The position numbers and the translations under genes are program-made. Positions 28,499 through 39,262 of a stretch of DNA of 64,000 bases are shown in pieces (the stretch's first letter is position 1; each line of letters starts with the position of its first letter). Under the pieces are notes generated by a model. The model was given only the letters and a program-made list of their open reading frames with translations. It searched no databases and was not told the DNA's origin. This DNA comes from Phytophthora sp. 'mugwort'. Its lineage: Eukaryota > Oomycota > Peronosporomycetes > Peronosporales > Peronosporaceae. The stretch lies in assembly GCA_033558025.1 (NCBI GenBank), contig JAUCEF010000018.1, positions 2,976,001-3,040,000 of the forward strand, read 5' to 3'.

Positions 28499-30983
28499 CT
28501 AAATACTGGTCGCGTCTTTCGACTTCAGCGGCGGCGGCTCCACTGCTACGATCCGCTGCTGCAATTCCTTGGAGCTTACAGGCAGCCACTCGTCGCGGTC
28601 TGCAGACTCGCCCTGTAACAATGGAAGTAATATTCTCACGTGAGCTCGATGTCTCGCAAGGCATCCCAGCAAATAAGTGTCTGCTTACCTTGTAATGCAC
28701 TCGAATGTACTTGCCTTCTACAGCCGCAATTTTGGCCTTACATCGTCACGCACACGACAAGGTAAACAATCAATTGCGTCAGCATCTTGCACCCAATAAC
28801 GACCGGAGCAATCGACACGCCGGACGAACCTCAGTGTCCTCGAATCGGATGGTCGAGCCCTTAATCGTAAGATACTTGCGAACAGCAGCTCTGTCTTTTA
28901 TTACTCTCTTGGGCGTCATAACGCCTGCTTCGTTGGCCTTTGACAAGATTTGCGTCTTCTTGGGAGGTGATAGCATGATGGCCGGTACCTTCGCTGCTTT
29001 CTTCCTCGACCTAACCAAAACTTCCTTCTTCCGCTTGCCCAGACTGCCACGCACTGCACTCTTCGACGCGGTGCCGCTTCGTCGCCCAACCCCACCACTA
29101 GACATCGCATGAGGTTCACTGCCTGCTGCTTCAGCGATGCAACGGTGGCAAAGCAATGACTGAGGGAGCTCTTCAGCGGCTGTGGCAGCAAGACCAGGGT
29201 GAATGCAGCGTACGTGAGCCCAAATCTTGCACTTTGAGCACTCGAACCATTGTTCCTATGTAGCACACAGGCCAAAGTCAATAACTACGAGACATCCAAT
29301 CAAGCGGAACAACAACATGGCAAATACTCTACCTCCACTTCGTCATGGAAATTATTGCTGCTGCAGTACTTGCCACACGTGCAGCTGAAGACCCATGGAT
29401 CCTCGCCCATGAGTTCCGGGCTGCACTGAGGTTCTTCAAACAGCTTCGTTAGGAATGAATCCATGTCAATCCGCACACTGTCGGGAAGACACTTGCAGAT
29501 CTGTAGTAACATTAAATGAAGGTGAATTAGTACAATAAGGCTAATAAGAAATTCAGAACACTTCTCCGTCGTACCTTGGCTTTTAATCCGTACGGAATCC
29601 AATGCAGCGTTGCGAAGTTGACCGCTTCGGCAATGTTAAAACCTAAAATAATACAAAAATACGTTAAGAGCCCGCTAGTCTACCACAAAACAAAGCGAGT
29701 CGTACCGAGGTTAAATCCCTGGTGGTACGTCGCTGGGAAAGTGATTATAAACTCTCCTGGCTTTTGGTAGGCTCGATAGAATGGGACACCAAACTCTTTC
29801 AGCCGCGCTGGCGAGATCAGAGATGTCTTGTGCCGCAGGAACTGTTCAGGTGGGTTGTATATAATTATAACACACAAGACACCACGTTACAATAAAGCCT
29901 AGAAAAGTGCAATGTATTGGTGAGATGCATTGTACCTGGTGGCACTCGTGGTGCTTTTCTGGAAACATCGACTGCGCAGCTCTTTCCAGTTGGGAAGCTA
30001 CGTTTACGGTAGTTGTTGTTAGAATACAAACAGTCGTTTCAGCAATACGAGGTGGCAGCAGCGCAAATTTTGAGGTTCTTACCAGCATCAGGAGGCACAC
30101 CGTACCAAAACTTGGGCTTTCCAGTGTGCACATAGTTGATGCTGTAGAGATCCATGTCTTCCTGCTCATACACAAAACACCAGCATCAGTATTTTAACAT
30201 TGGATATAATAAACTCAACAGCCACTTACCGTGTGGAACGCGAACATTGCCCTCCACATGCCGAAGTACAGCATAGACTGCGTCACCCCTGGCAAGTCAA
30301 TTTTGCGAAGAATCGTGTTAAGGTCGTTCAGATTCCACGACAGCGCGTTTGCGTCACCAAACAACGAGGACTGATTGGTTCAGTAATACAGGAAGTAACT
30401 TAGTACGACGATATATCCACCACAAAGCGCTATCACTCACCACAATATCGGCTCCATAGGTGGGCGGGTTCATCGTCCCCCTCAGCCCCTTCCAGAACCG
30501 CCGCTCCACTTCTAACGGACCTTCTGTACCTTCCGGCTCCTTGTCCGTTGCGCCTTCAGTCATGGTTTTAAACTCCGAAGGACTCATGGTCTTCCTCTCC
30601 ACGAGGTCCACATTGAAGATGCCCTTCTTGCCAGCGACATGCTGGCAAACAGGAGCCTTAACTTGGCAGCGCAGTTGGGAGATGTCGTACGAGCGACTGA
30701 ACCAGCCACGGGGAGGGATGATCTGCATCGTTAACATATTATCAGATGAGCAGCAAAAAAAACACCGGGAAAACAGAATAAAACAGCAGTGGCATTTCGA
30801 CGGTTTTATTCGTGTTTTTACCTTGCAGATGCCGATACTGGCGCACTGCGGCTCCACGACAGTGCGGATGTACGTGGCAAACGACTGGAACTCTGCGCGT
30901 GTGGGGTAGAATTCCGGACACCAGCCACCGCTGGGAGACGGCGAGGAAGGCGTGGAGACCCCGTGGAGGTCGCAGGGGCACAT
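28499..30983 (-). CDS. KDM4-like JmjN/JmjC histone demethylase with PHD finger and chromobarrel-like tail
   Basis: Eleven exons: 30983-30822, 30722-30441, 30370-30230, 30161-30083, 29997-29936, 29841-29706, 29642-29575, 29500-29333, 29255-28830, 28736-28689 and 28612-28499; 561 residues. JmjN at about 22-60 ([18 protein letters not shown] ... GICKIIPP). JmjC at about 145-325, with the iron ligands in [15 protein letters not shown] (His194, Glu196) and [19 protein letters not shown] (His282), and Lys in [10 protein letters not shown] for 2-oxoglutarate. A Cys/His-rich PHD-like finger follows at about 345-410 ([33 protein letters not shown]). The last exons give [24 protein letters not shown] and DEWLPV, resembling a chromobarrel/Tudor-knot. 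KDM4 enzymes remove methyl groups from H3K9 and H3K36; the target here is unknown. Intron 9 has the weak donor GTTCGT. Confidence 0.9.
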
Positions 30984-31125
30984 CGCGATGGAGTTCAAGT
31001 GTGTGGTGAAGCGTCGCTACGTTTTTACGGGGTTTCTTTTCGAGAATAATTTCTTTTCGAGAATAAAACACCGGTATATAATCGGTTTTAGCACTTGCAT
31101 GTTGAACAATCCAAACATGGCTACG

Positions 31126-34050
31126 TTAATCGTCATTCGACACGGCCGCCGTGTCCACTGCCCCGCGTCGACGCCGAGTCCGACTGACGTCTGGGTTGTA
31201 GTCGTGCTCAGTAAAGTTTTGAGCTAGAGCTAGCAAGTTGATCTGACTGCCGAGTCGTGCCAGTGGAGCGTGGCGCTCCTGGTACACGCCTTCCGCGCGC
31301 AGAATCGCCGAGAACTGCTCGAGGATATTGTTCTCCATGACTGTGACTGAGGAGGGGGATGGATGCAGCCGTCGAGACATCCGCCGCGTCAGACCCGGGC
31401 TTTGCAAGCTCCGCATGCTGCGGCGGCGAGAGCGGATAGGCAGGGACTCGTCTAACGGACAGGCGATCTGTAGACGGATGGAGCGCAGCAGCTTTTGGTT
31501 CTCGTCAACCACGATCTGCACGTGCGTCGTCGAGTCCTTGGACGGGAACCCGAGCTCCTCCCACTTGTAACTCTGCAGCTCCGGTCGGCCACCCGATTCG
31601 TACTCGAGCACACCGAGACGAACCTTCCGCTTTTTCAACAGTCGACGCAGTTGTGTAAGATTGATGCGTTTATCGGTGTGAGCTCGTATCACGAGCGTCG
31701 CGCCATTCTGAAAGACTCGGTGATCTACCCAAGCTTGCAGTACCATCCAGATAATAGCGAACCAAAGCAGGTTAATTACCAGGAAAGCGAGTGGGGCGTC
31801 GATGATCGGCTTCTTGATCCAGTCGATGAACCATTTTGGATTTGGTACGTTGAATTTACCACCACTGAGACGATCAATGATGTCGAAAGACAAATTGCCA
31901 GCGAAGATCACGCGGATAACGTCCAAGTTGCGTTCAAGCTCAGCACGGACGCGCAGAGACTCGGTTAACCGTCGGATATTGATCTCGAATCCTTGCGAGA
32001 CGAACGTCAATTGGAGTCGCGAGATGCCTTCAAACTTTGTGATAAGCGTGTCGAGTTGGGTACGGAGACGCTCAATGAGCTTGATGGAGTCCTTGCATCG
32101 CACAATAACGTTATTCTTCCGTTCCAAGAGCTGCAGGCACTTATAAATCTTGGAACCGGCGATATCGACAGGCACGGGCGGCAATTCGAGAGCCTCTACA
32201 GACTCCAGCAGATACTGTAGACATTCAATGAGCAGGATCATGTGCCGTGCTGCATCGCTCAATGACTTTTTCACCGTTTTTAACGTATCTTCGCCGTGTT
32301 TGCGGTAGTTGCGGATAGATTTGCGCAAGTTTGTAAGTGTATTGTTCAAGACGAATGTGCGCACGAAGAAGTTTCGAATGAAAATCTCTCGGCTGTTGAG
32401 ACCCATGAAAGTCGTAAGGAGCGACTCGTATCGCTCCGCTCCAGGACCGCTGAGAAGGCACCCGTCACGTCCGAGGAACAGCACGTCGTCTCGAGTGATA
32501 TCGTAACACGCGTAAATCTCGCCTAGTACTTGCTTTAACTCGTTCTCCCGCTCGCCTTTATCCAGATACCTGCAGGCTGGTAACTTTGGGACGATAGATG
32601 CAGCCGTGATGAGGTTGTATTTGTTGCGTTGATCAGCATTGCCCATAAAGAGCATATCAAGAACGCTGAGCTGGTAGCGAGAGAGTAGGTCGTGGATAAT
32701 CCCCGACGAATCTTGATGCACATCCACTAGCAAGCGCGCCAGCAGGTCCAAAGGGATCGAGTGCTCTGTGTGGTTCATAATGGCATCAATTTTGACTCCA
32801 TAGAGGACTGCACCACTGACGTGCAAATGCATGCCAAAGTTTTCGACTTGGATCACACCATCGCTCTCTGGAAAATTGATTTCGGCCTCAAAGTTGATGA
32901 ATCGGATGGCATCAAAGTCTAGAATCTTGACCTGGGTGAGTCCCGGAGTCACTTCAAAGTGCGTCTCCGTGGGCTGCAAGTCGAGTTTCGAGCTGAAAAG
33001 TCCTCCTTGACAGCGTTCCATAGCCCCCAAGCGTTCATTCAAAGCCGATATCTGGTTCGCACCAAAGGGCAACCACTCCCCGACCAGCGCGTGTACTTGA
33101 GAGAGCACAATGCTCTGCTTGGCCTCCTTGGTCATCATGTTGTACCCACGTGCAGACTCGGTCGCGCGTAGTTTATTGCTAGTCGGCTCAACGAGATAGC
33201 TCGTACTCGAGCGAAGACATGACGGGATATACGGCGATGACACGTACGACACGTCCTCGCACTCCGTAATGGTGCTTACTCTCGTGTAAGACTGGTCGCT
33301 GGTCGCTAGTTGAAAATCTGAGCCGTCGTAGCGCACGTACAACAACTGAGGAGGACGTGTATTTGCTGGAGACTCAGCACCTGCATCATCAATCTGAACT
33401 GGTGCGTGGAGGAATTTATCGGTCTCCTGCTTCAAAAGCTCTGGCATCTGCTCCACGATCGACAAGCCACGAAAAGAAGTCTGGTACGCTGTGACTGGTT
33501 GGTAGTCCACCGACGAAAGCTTAATGCCATTGACAAGTTTGGCTTCCCACAAGTCATCGATAACGGACTTGGCTTCTTGAGAGATACGAAGCCAGCGCCG
33601 GTCAGTGTGCCGCTTGAACGTCAGCCAGGTCAAACTTGGTGAATAGTCGAAGGGAAGGACGCCTGCATCAATGCCCTCGTATAACAGCACAAGCAGAGCT
33701 ACCTGGCGAATCCAAGTCTCTTTTGAATGCACATTTCGTGCTTGCTGTGCATACCTGCTGATAGTGTACAAGACACGGCAGTGTTCAGTCGGCCAGCTCT
33801 CGGGCGGACCGTACCAAATGGCATCCCCCACAGCACCGTTCATTGCTGCATCTCCAATTGCCATGACTGCCGCTCCGACAATGACCAAGCAAACAAACGG
33901 TCGCGAACCTGCTTTCTCAAAAGACGCCTGAATGCAGTCGGTGTAATTACACGTGTATTTTATGTAAAGTTCCACATCAAGTCCATACCCGACGTGTCTG
34001 TCCGGGTAAGCTCCTTCATCCTTCCTGCTACTTGCTCCCGTTCCTTCCAT
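31126..34050 (-). CDS. Large membrane protein of unknown function
   Basis: One exon, 974 residues; I do not recognise the family. A hydrophobic stretch at about 50-69 (PFVCLVIVGAAVMAIGDAAM) and a strong one at about 753-773 (LAFLVINLLWFAIIWMVLQAW) suggest one or two membrane spans. Between them lies a large region with a beta-rich part (about 375-450: VKILDFDAIRFINFEAEINF, VIQVENFGMHLHVSG) and then a helical part at about 560-720 (NTLTNLRKSIRNYRKH, RLRTQLDTLITKFEG, RLTESLRVRAELERNL). The C-terminal 200 residues are soluble with basic Ser/Arg-rich segments. The length, clean frame and sensible composition make it a real gene. It may be stramenopile-specific, which was not tested. Confidence 0.75.
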   Translation of the reverse strand: MEGTGASSRKDEGAYPDRHVGYGLDVELYIKYTCNYTDCIQASFEKAGSRPFVCLVIVGAAVMAIGDAAMNGAVGDAIWYGPPESWPTEHCRVLYTISRYAQQARNVHSKETWIRQVALLVLLYEGIDAGVLPFDYSPSLTWLTFKRHTDRRWLRISQEAKSVIDDLWEAKLVNGIKLSSVDYQPVTAYQTSFRGLSIVEQMPELLKQETDKFLHAPVQIDDAGAESPANTRPPQLLYVRYDGSDFQLATSDQSYTRVSTITECEDVSYVSSPYIPSCLRSSTSYLVEPTSNKLRATESARGYNMMTKEAKQSIVLSQVHALVGEWLPFGANQISALNERLGAMERCQGGLFSSKLDLQPTETHFEVTPGLTQVKILDFDAIRFINFEAEINFPESDGVIQVENFGMHLHVSGAVLYGVKIDAIMNHTEHSIPLDLLARLLVDVHQDSSGIIHDLLSRYQLSVLDMLFMGNADQRNKYNLITAASIVPKLPACRYLDKGERENELKQVLGEIYACYDITRDDVLFLGRDGCLLSGPGAERYESLLTTFMGLNSREIFIRNFFVRTFVLNNTLTNLRKSIRNYRKHGEDTLKTVKKSLSDAARHMILLIECLQYLLESVEALELPPVPVDIAGSKIYKCLQLLERKNNVIVRCKDSIKLIERLRTQLDTLITKFEGISRLQLTFVSQGFEINIRRLTESLRVRAELERNLDVIRVIFAGNLSFDIIDRLSGGKFNVPNPKWFIDWIKKPIIDAPLAFLVINLLWFAIIWMVLQAWVDHRVFQNGATLVIRAHTDKRINLTQLRRLLKKRKVRLGVLEYESGGRPELQSYKWEELGFPSKDSTTHVQIVVDENQKLLRSIRLQIACPLDESLPIRSRRRSMRSLQSPGLTRRMSRRLHPSPSSVTVMENNILEQFSAILRAEGVYQERHAPLARLGSQINLLALAQNFTEHDYNPDVSRTRRRRGAVDTAAVSNDD

Positions 34051-34070
34051 GCTTCGTTCTCTTTCTCTCC

Positions 34071-34088
34071 TCTCTCTCTCTCTCTCTC
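34071..34088. repeat. TC dinucleotide microsatellite
   Basis: Nine TC units within a longer pyrimidine-rich tract, about 20-40 bp upstream of the ATG of the 974-residue membrane protein (a GA tract on its coding strand). It would sit in its promoter or 5' UTR. Confidence 0.75.
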
Positions 34089-34331
34089 GGTTCTCCTTCT
34101 ATTGCTAAATGACCGGTTGTGCGATCCACGTCGTCGGTGGGCAGACAGCTTTACAGCGTACTCAAAACACCTAAACGTCCTCGTCCTAATGTTCTCGGTC
34201 TGTCCAGTGGCCGTGCCATTGAGGACGGCATCCGCCTTGCGAGCTGACACCCGCCTATTCGCCCTTTATGCACGTCACGATCCTAATAGCAGCAAATTAA
34301 TTCCGAAAATGTTCAGCCACGATACCCCACG

Positions 34332-35085
34332 TCATTCAAGTTCATACAAGACCCACCAGTCGAATCCCTCAAAGAGGCCTACGCCTTGTGTTGCTGTGGT
34401 TTCCTTGATAGACCACTGACGATTGCGGATATCTGAAAGTCCCATAGCCTCCGAAATCTGCCACGCCCCCTCCGTTAGCCAGAAACGTACAAAGCCAGCG
34501 CTCGATATTCAATCATAAATATACCTGAGCTGCGTTTAACGCCCCCTTTTGGTCCTGTTTGTTGGCGAGCACAAGCAGAATCGAGTCCTTCAGCTCTTCC
34601 TCCTGCAAAATAAGTACATACAGGTTACAACACTAGTATACATCAAGTCTAGAGCCTGTTTCCTCCCTACCTCAAGCATGGCGTGCAGCTCCTGCTTGGC
34701 GATATTAAGGCGATCGATATCGGCCGAGTCCACGACGTAGATGATGGCGTCCGTGTTGGGGTAGTAGCACCGCCAATAGGGCCGGATGCTCGTCTGACCG
34801 CCCAGATCCCAGACCTGGAACTTGATGTTCTTGTACTGCAGCGTCTCCATGTTAAAGCCGATCGTGGGCACCGTCTGCTCGATCTCGTCGGCTTGGAGGC
34901 GGTCTGCAAATTGTCACGATGATTAGCCCCCTATTATCTCCGATTTAAGGCGTCCCCCTCAGGATTCTTCACTGCAACGTACAGAGGATCGTGGTCTTGC
35001 CGGCGTTATCGAGGCCAAGGATGAGGATGCGCACCTCCTTGCTGCCGAATAGCGCCGCAAATACTTTGGACATGGCGATCCCCAT
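34332..35085 (-). CDS. ARL1: ARL1-type small GTPase
   Basis: Four exons: 35085-34983, 34903-34671, 34602-34525 and 34457-34332; introns 67-79 nt; 179 residues, the normal Arf-family length. It has MG at the N-terminus, allowing myristoylation, then the P-loop GLDNAGKT, the effector loop [40 protein letters not shown] and the base-specificity motif NKQD. The [16 protein letters not shown] segment is diagnostic for ARL1 over ARF1. ARL1 works at the trans-Golgi in known eukaryotes, recruiting GRIP golgins, and in some systems links to the GARP tether. A fragment of the GARP subunit VPS52 lies 24 kb away, but this proximity is probably chance. Confidence 0.93.
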
Positions 35086-35280
35086 GGCTGCGCAGCTCGA
35101 GACAGTACTTAAGTACTGCTGCTAAGTGAATGACGCGACCTTCTTCGCGTCAGACTCTAGTATGTGGCAATGTCGATTGTGGGAGTGTTCGAAATAAGAC
35201 AGTGAAACGGGGGAAACTGGGCAGTAAAGCGAGGGACACGATGGACGATGGACAAGTTATACTATTGACTTGTGCAATGT

Positions 35281-38200
35281 CTAGTTGTCTCCTGCAAGGC
35301 GCTGCTTCTTGTGAGGAGGCTCCTCGCCGAATAGCAGTGCTCGGAGCGCGTGATAGTCGGTGGCTGACGACGCGTCATCGGGTTGGTGTAGTAACTTCTT
35401 CAACGCGGCGAGGACACTTTCGTCCTTGAGCACGGGGAGCTGTGCGCTAGTTTTGAATGCTTCGGAGCTGCTGGAGGAGACACGGCGCGCGCGCAGGTCT
35501 TGGAGGTGATCCAGTTTTCGGATAAGCTCAGCGAGTACCTTGTCCTTGGAAAGGTCGTCGGCGCCTTCCAACGAGCTACGGATGTGGCTGATGACAACGT
35601 CCGGGAACTTGTCCATCCAGCAAGATAAGACAGCGAACGGGAAGTCGTCGTATGTGTCCGGTAGCTTGAACACGCTTTGCAACACGCTAGCGTCGGGGCT
35701 AAAGTGGATGAGACACTTAAGCAAACCCGTCATCGTTTCCGGACTCTCCTTTGGGTTGACACAAGCCAGTACCTTGCGCGCCGCTTCCATCATATTCTTT
35801 TCGGCTGCGGCAGAGCGTCCCGATTGGAGTTCCACGATCACAAGATCCCACATACCATACTGCTCCCACGATGTCCATTGTAGCGACGAGAGCACAATGT
35901 TCGCCAGACGGTTCTTGAAAATCACAAACTCACGCATAACGACACGGGTGCACAATGCATTCAGCATGACAGGCGTGACCAGCCCAAGGAGCAGCTGCAC
36001 AAGCGCTTCGCTGCGGCCCATAAGCTTGGATAGGAACGGGTGCTCCATGCTCGCGAACAAGTATGGGCATATAGAGAGTCCAGTAGCACTGACAGCATCC
36101 ATCTCGTCCTTGGACACGGAACAAGGCTCTTGTATGCCCAATAGCGCGCAAGCCTGCGCCCGCGCGTCATCAATTTGCTGGCTCAGGTTCAAGTCCTTCA
36201 AGATGTTATGAGCCAAGTTGCCGCCTATGGCGTCAACCAATGCAACATAAGGTCCCAGAGCAACGTCAGGGCTCTTTGTATTGCTTCGGGAGCAACAGAA
36301 TGCCAGCAGACGGTAGGAAATCGTGACATCCCGTGCATGCATAGCCTTCAGAAACGGCACGAAGAGCTCCGAAGATTCACTGAGTACCTGATCCAGCATT
36401 GAATCAAATACTCTTGCAGATGTGGCTTTTGGAGAATCGCTCAGGGCAATTCGTGACGACACGATAATCCTCTCCAATGAGCCGTGTAGGAATGAGCCCA
36501 GAGGAGCAGCGATTTCGACAGCGTTGTCTTGCCGAATCCAAGAAATTAAAATATCGTTCAAGCACTCCAAGAAGCTCTCAGTGGGACGTGTACACGGCTC
36601 GGGCACTGTTTGCTGGAAGTGCTTGATATCATCCTCTCCAAGTGCCATAATGCTTTCAGGGACAACTCCAGGCTGCTTAGGGGATATCACTGTCGTTGGT
36701 GCTGTCGCATCGTTAGAAGCAGCCATCTCCGTCGCGGTATCTACCGTTTGTTGGTTGTCGGGCAAGAAAGACAGCGCGCCCAGAGAGTTTGTGTCAGATG
36801 ATGGACCACTACCGCCCATATTTGCGTCCGAATGCGTGGGGCTCTGTGATCGCAACGGTGAAGTAACTGGGCTACCAGCGCCGACGGGGCTGCCTAGAAC
36901 TGGCGACTGACGAACTGGTGACGGGTGGACAGGTGAGTGTCGGACAGGTGATTGCCTTACAGGCGATTGCCGCACAGGCGAAGAGGTCGAAACGGCCGAT
37001 CTGGCAGGACTTCCTCCAGCACTCGAACGTGGGCTCGGGTGCGCTTGAGCCTTGTTAGCATACTCTGCGGAGGGGAAGTGCTCTGGAAAAATACGGTGAA
37101 GCTCCGATTGCAATTCCGGAGCACTTGACAGCAGCATAGGGAACGTCTGAAGCGGAAGAATAGATGGCACGACACCAAGCTTCATAATCGTCGCGAATGC
37201 TGTGGACACACCCTTCTGCATCAGCTTTCGGTTGACTGCTGATGCTGCGAACTTTTCCACAGCAAATACAAGGAATTGGATCATGGCCAGCGTCACCATC
37301 GGATGGCTCTTCAGCGATTTCACCTAGTAAATCATCATGGAACGATCCACAGCCAACGTTAACACCGTCTCTCACAGTTAAGACCATATACACTTTGCCA
37401 GATCGCACCATTAGCAGAATAGCTGGTTCCACCGTCATAATGTTGTCCGTTGGTTTAAAGTACAGATAATCAAAGAACATCGCAAGCTGAACTCGGGCCA
37501 ATACACTTGGTGTTTTACTGCTGTGGCTGTCGCAGCAAGATTACGAACAGTTGTCAGCACAATGTCAAAGCTACACAACATTAGCAGCCGTGGTAAACTC
37601 ATATTGACATACCAGAGGAGGTATAGCCACCCCAGAATGTGGTAACGCGGCGTGACCTTGGAGCTTAGGACCTGGTTGGAAGGGTGATACACAGCGCAAA
37701 TGTAGCGCACAAGGTCGGGTACAAGAGCGTCGGATCCAGGGCTGCTCAAAAACTGAGAAGAAAACCACTTTTGGTAGCGCGTCACGGATCCAGCTTGAAC
37801 CCGCTCCTAGATCATCAGCATGTTATGAGTACCCACACCTATAAATGACCCATATTTAATTAAATAAACGTACCATCATAAAAAGCAGATACTCCTCCAT
37901 TCTGGGGTTCAAACGGTAGGCAAGAAATCTTGGAGGGGTCGGAATCGCCATCAGTTGAGCTACGGAATAAACCGTGACATCCTTCTCGGGCTCGGCAGTA
38001 TCACGGACGTTTCGCAATTGTTTCCAAAGCGCGTTCATTCCCGGGATCTATGTGCAGAACATATAAGCACTTCAACATCCCAATTTGTTTCAAAAGATCG
38101 ACAGCTTCAACACTTACATCCTTGGCATCGCTAAGCACGCGCACGATTTCTCGCCCAAGCTGCGCCACGTCTGCTTGACGACGGTTCCACAGCGTCGTGC

Positions 38201-39095
38201 ACAGCTCCACCTCCTGTTTCAGCAAACTTGTATGCTGCGAGGCAGTGTGATCCAACGATATCCTCGCAAACGTATGAAACACGAACGGGATCAAACTGGA
38301 GCATGACAGCAGCCACGCTTCGTGCTCGATAAGGATCCGGATAATCGACGACGCCAGCCAGACCGTGGTGCGGCTCGGATCGCCACCAGTCAGGTATCTC
38401 ATCAAGCAGACAATGACCTTGTCGACCCCCGGTGCGTTCAGATGCACCAGCTCTCTCACAAGCCACAACAACTGGCTGCGGCATGCCACGAGCAGCTTGA
38501 CGAATTTAAGGTCGATGAGTTTCTGTAGCCAGCCCATGCAGTTCTTGTAGTTGTCGTTAGCAGCCACCGCCGTCAGGTAGCGAAGATACTGCTTGGCGAG
38601 CGTCGTATCCGTCACGACTGCATAAAGCAGGGCGATGTCCGGTTGGAATGGCAGCGGCGCCGCGCCCTCGGCAGGCTGCTGCTTCAACATGGCGAGCGCA
38701 GCTGCCTCTTCCTTTCCCTGGATAGTCTTCTGCATGTGGTAGAAGTGCGCATACCACTTGCGGTCGAGCTCGTCGGGTGCATCTAGCGGCAGGTGATTCA
38801 GCAGTTTTGAGTGCGGCGTCGGAGCCGCATTGCTGGACGTGGGCGTGGAGGCCGGGGACGACGCGGCCTGACTCGAGCTCAAGATCAAGCTGTTGGACTT
38901 GGGCGGCGTGCTGGTTGCCGCGGAGGTCGCGGGTGGTGGACCAGGGGGGGGAGGAGGCGGTAGTACGCTTCCAGACGCAGGGGCCAACGCGCTAGAGCTG
39001 CTGGGCGAGGACGTAGGCGGCGGCGGGGGTGGCGGAGGGTCCATGATGCCTGTGCGCTTTTTGGTCAACAATGCGGACTCACTGTCATCCGTCAT
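35281..39095 (-). CDS. INTS3: Integrator complex subunit 3
   Basis: Five exons: 39095-38118, 38047-37874, 37806-37613, 37526-37409 and 37323-35281; introns 66-86 nt; 1,168 residues. The N-terminus is proline-rich (two P runs) and disordered; an alternative start is the ATG of MDPPPP nearby. Family blocks: LVRELVHLNAPGVDKVIV, YLTGGDPSRTTVWLASSI, ALWKQL..., RFLAYRLNPRMEEYLLFM, TRYQKWFSSQFLSSPGSDAL, DLVRYICAVYHPSNQVLSS, MFFDYLYFKPTDNIMTVEPAIL, HPMVTLAMIQFL. The central linker has repeated SPVRQ-like units. INTS3 is part of Integrator, which cleaves nascent transcripts such as snRNAs, and also of the SOSS DNA-repair complex in animals. Each splice choice was confirmed by matching the family order. 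Confidence 0.9.
36890..37000. repeat. Tandem SPVRQ-coding repeats in INTS3
   Basis: On the minus strand this encodes repeated SPVR(Q/H) units (SPVRQSPVRQSPVRHSPV ...). The DNA repeats as about 15-bp units of the ACAGGTGA(C)TG kind with drift. It is part of the coding region. Confidence 0.75.
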
Positions 39096-39262
39096 AAAAC
39101 CTCTTAAATAGCATAGGTAACTTGGAATCAGAAGAAAGCTTCGGCAGAACGGAGAGGAGACAATCACTCTTCATTCGCTCTGTCTATTAAGCCACCAGGT
39201 GCAAGACCGAAGTGGGTTAATACGTGGATTGCGTCACGTGAGAGGAAGAACAAACCCCCGTC

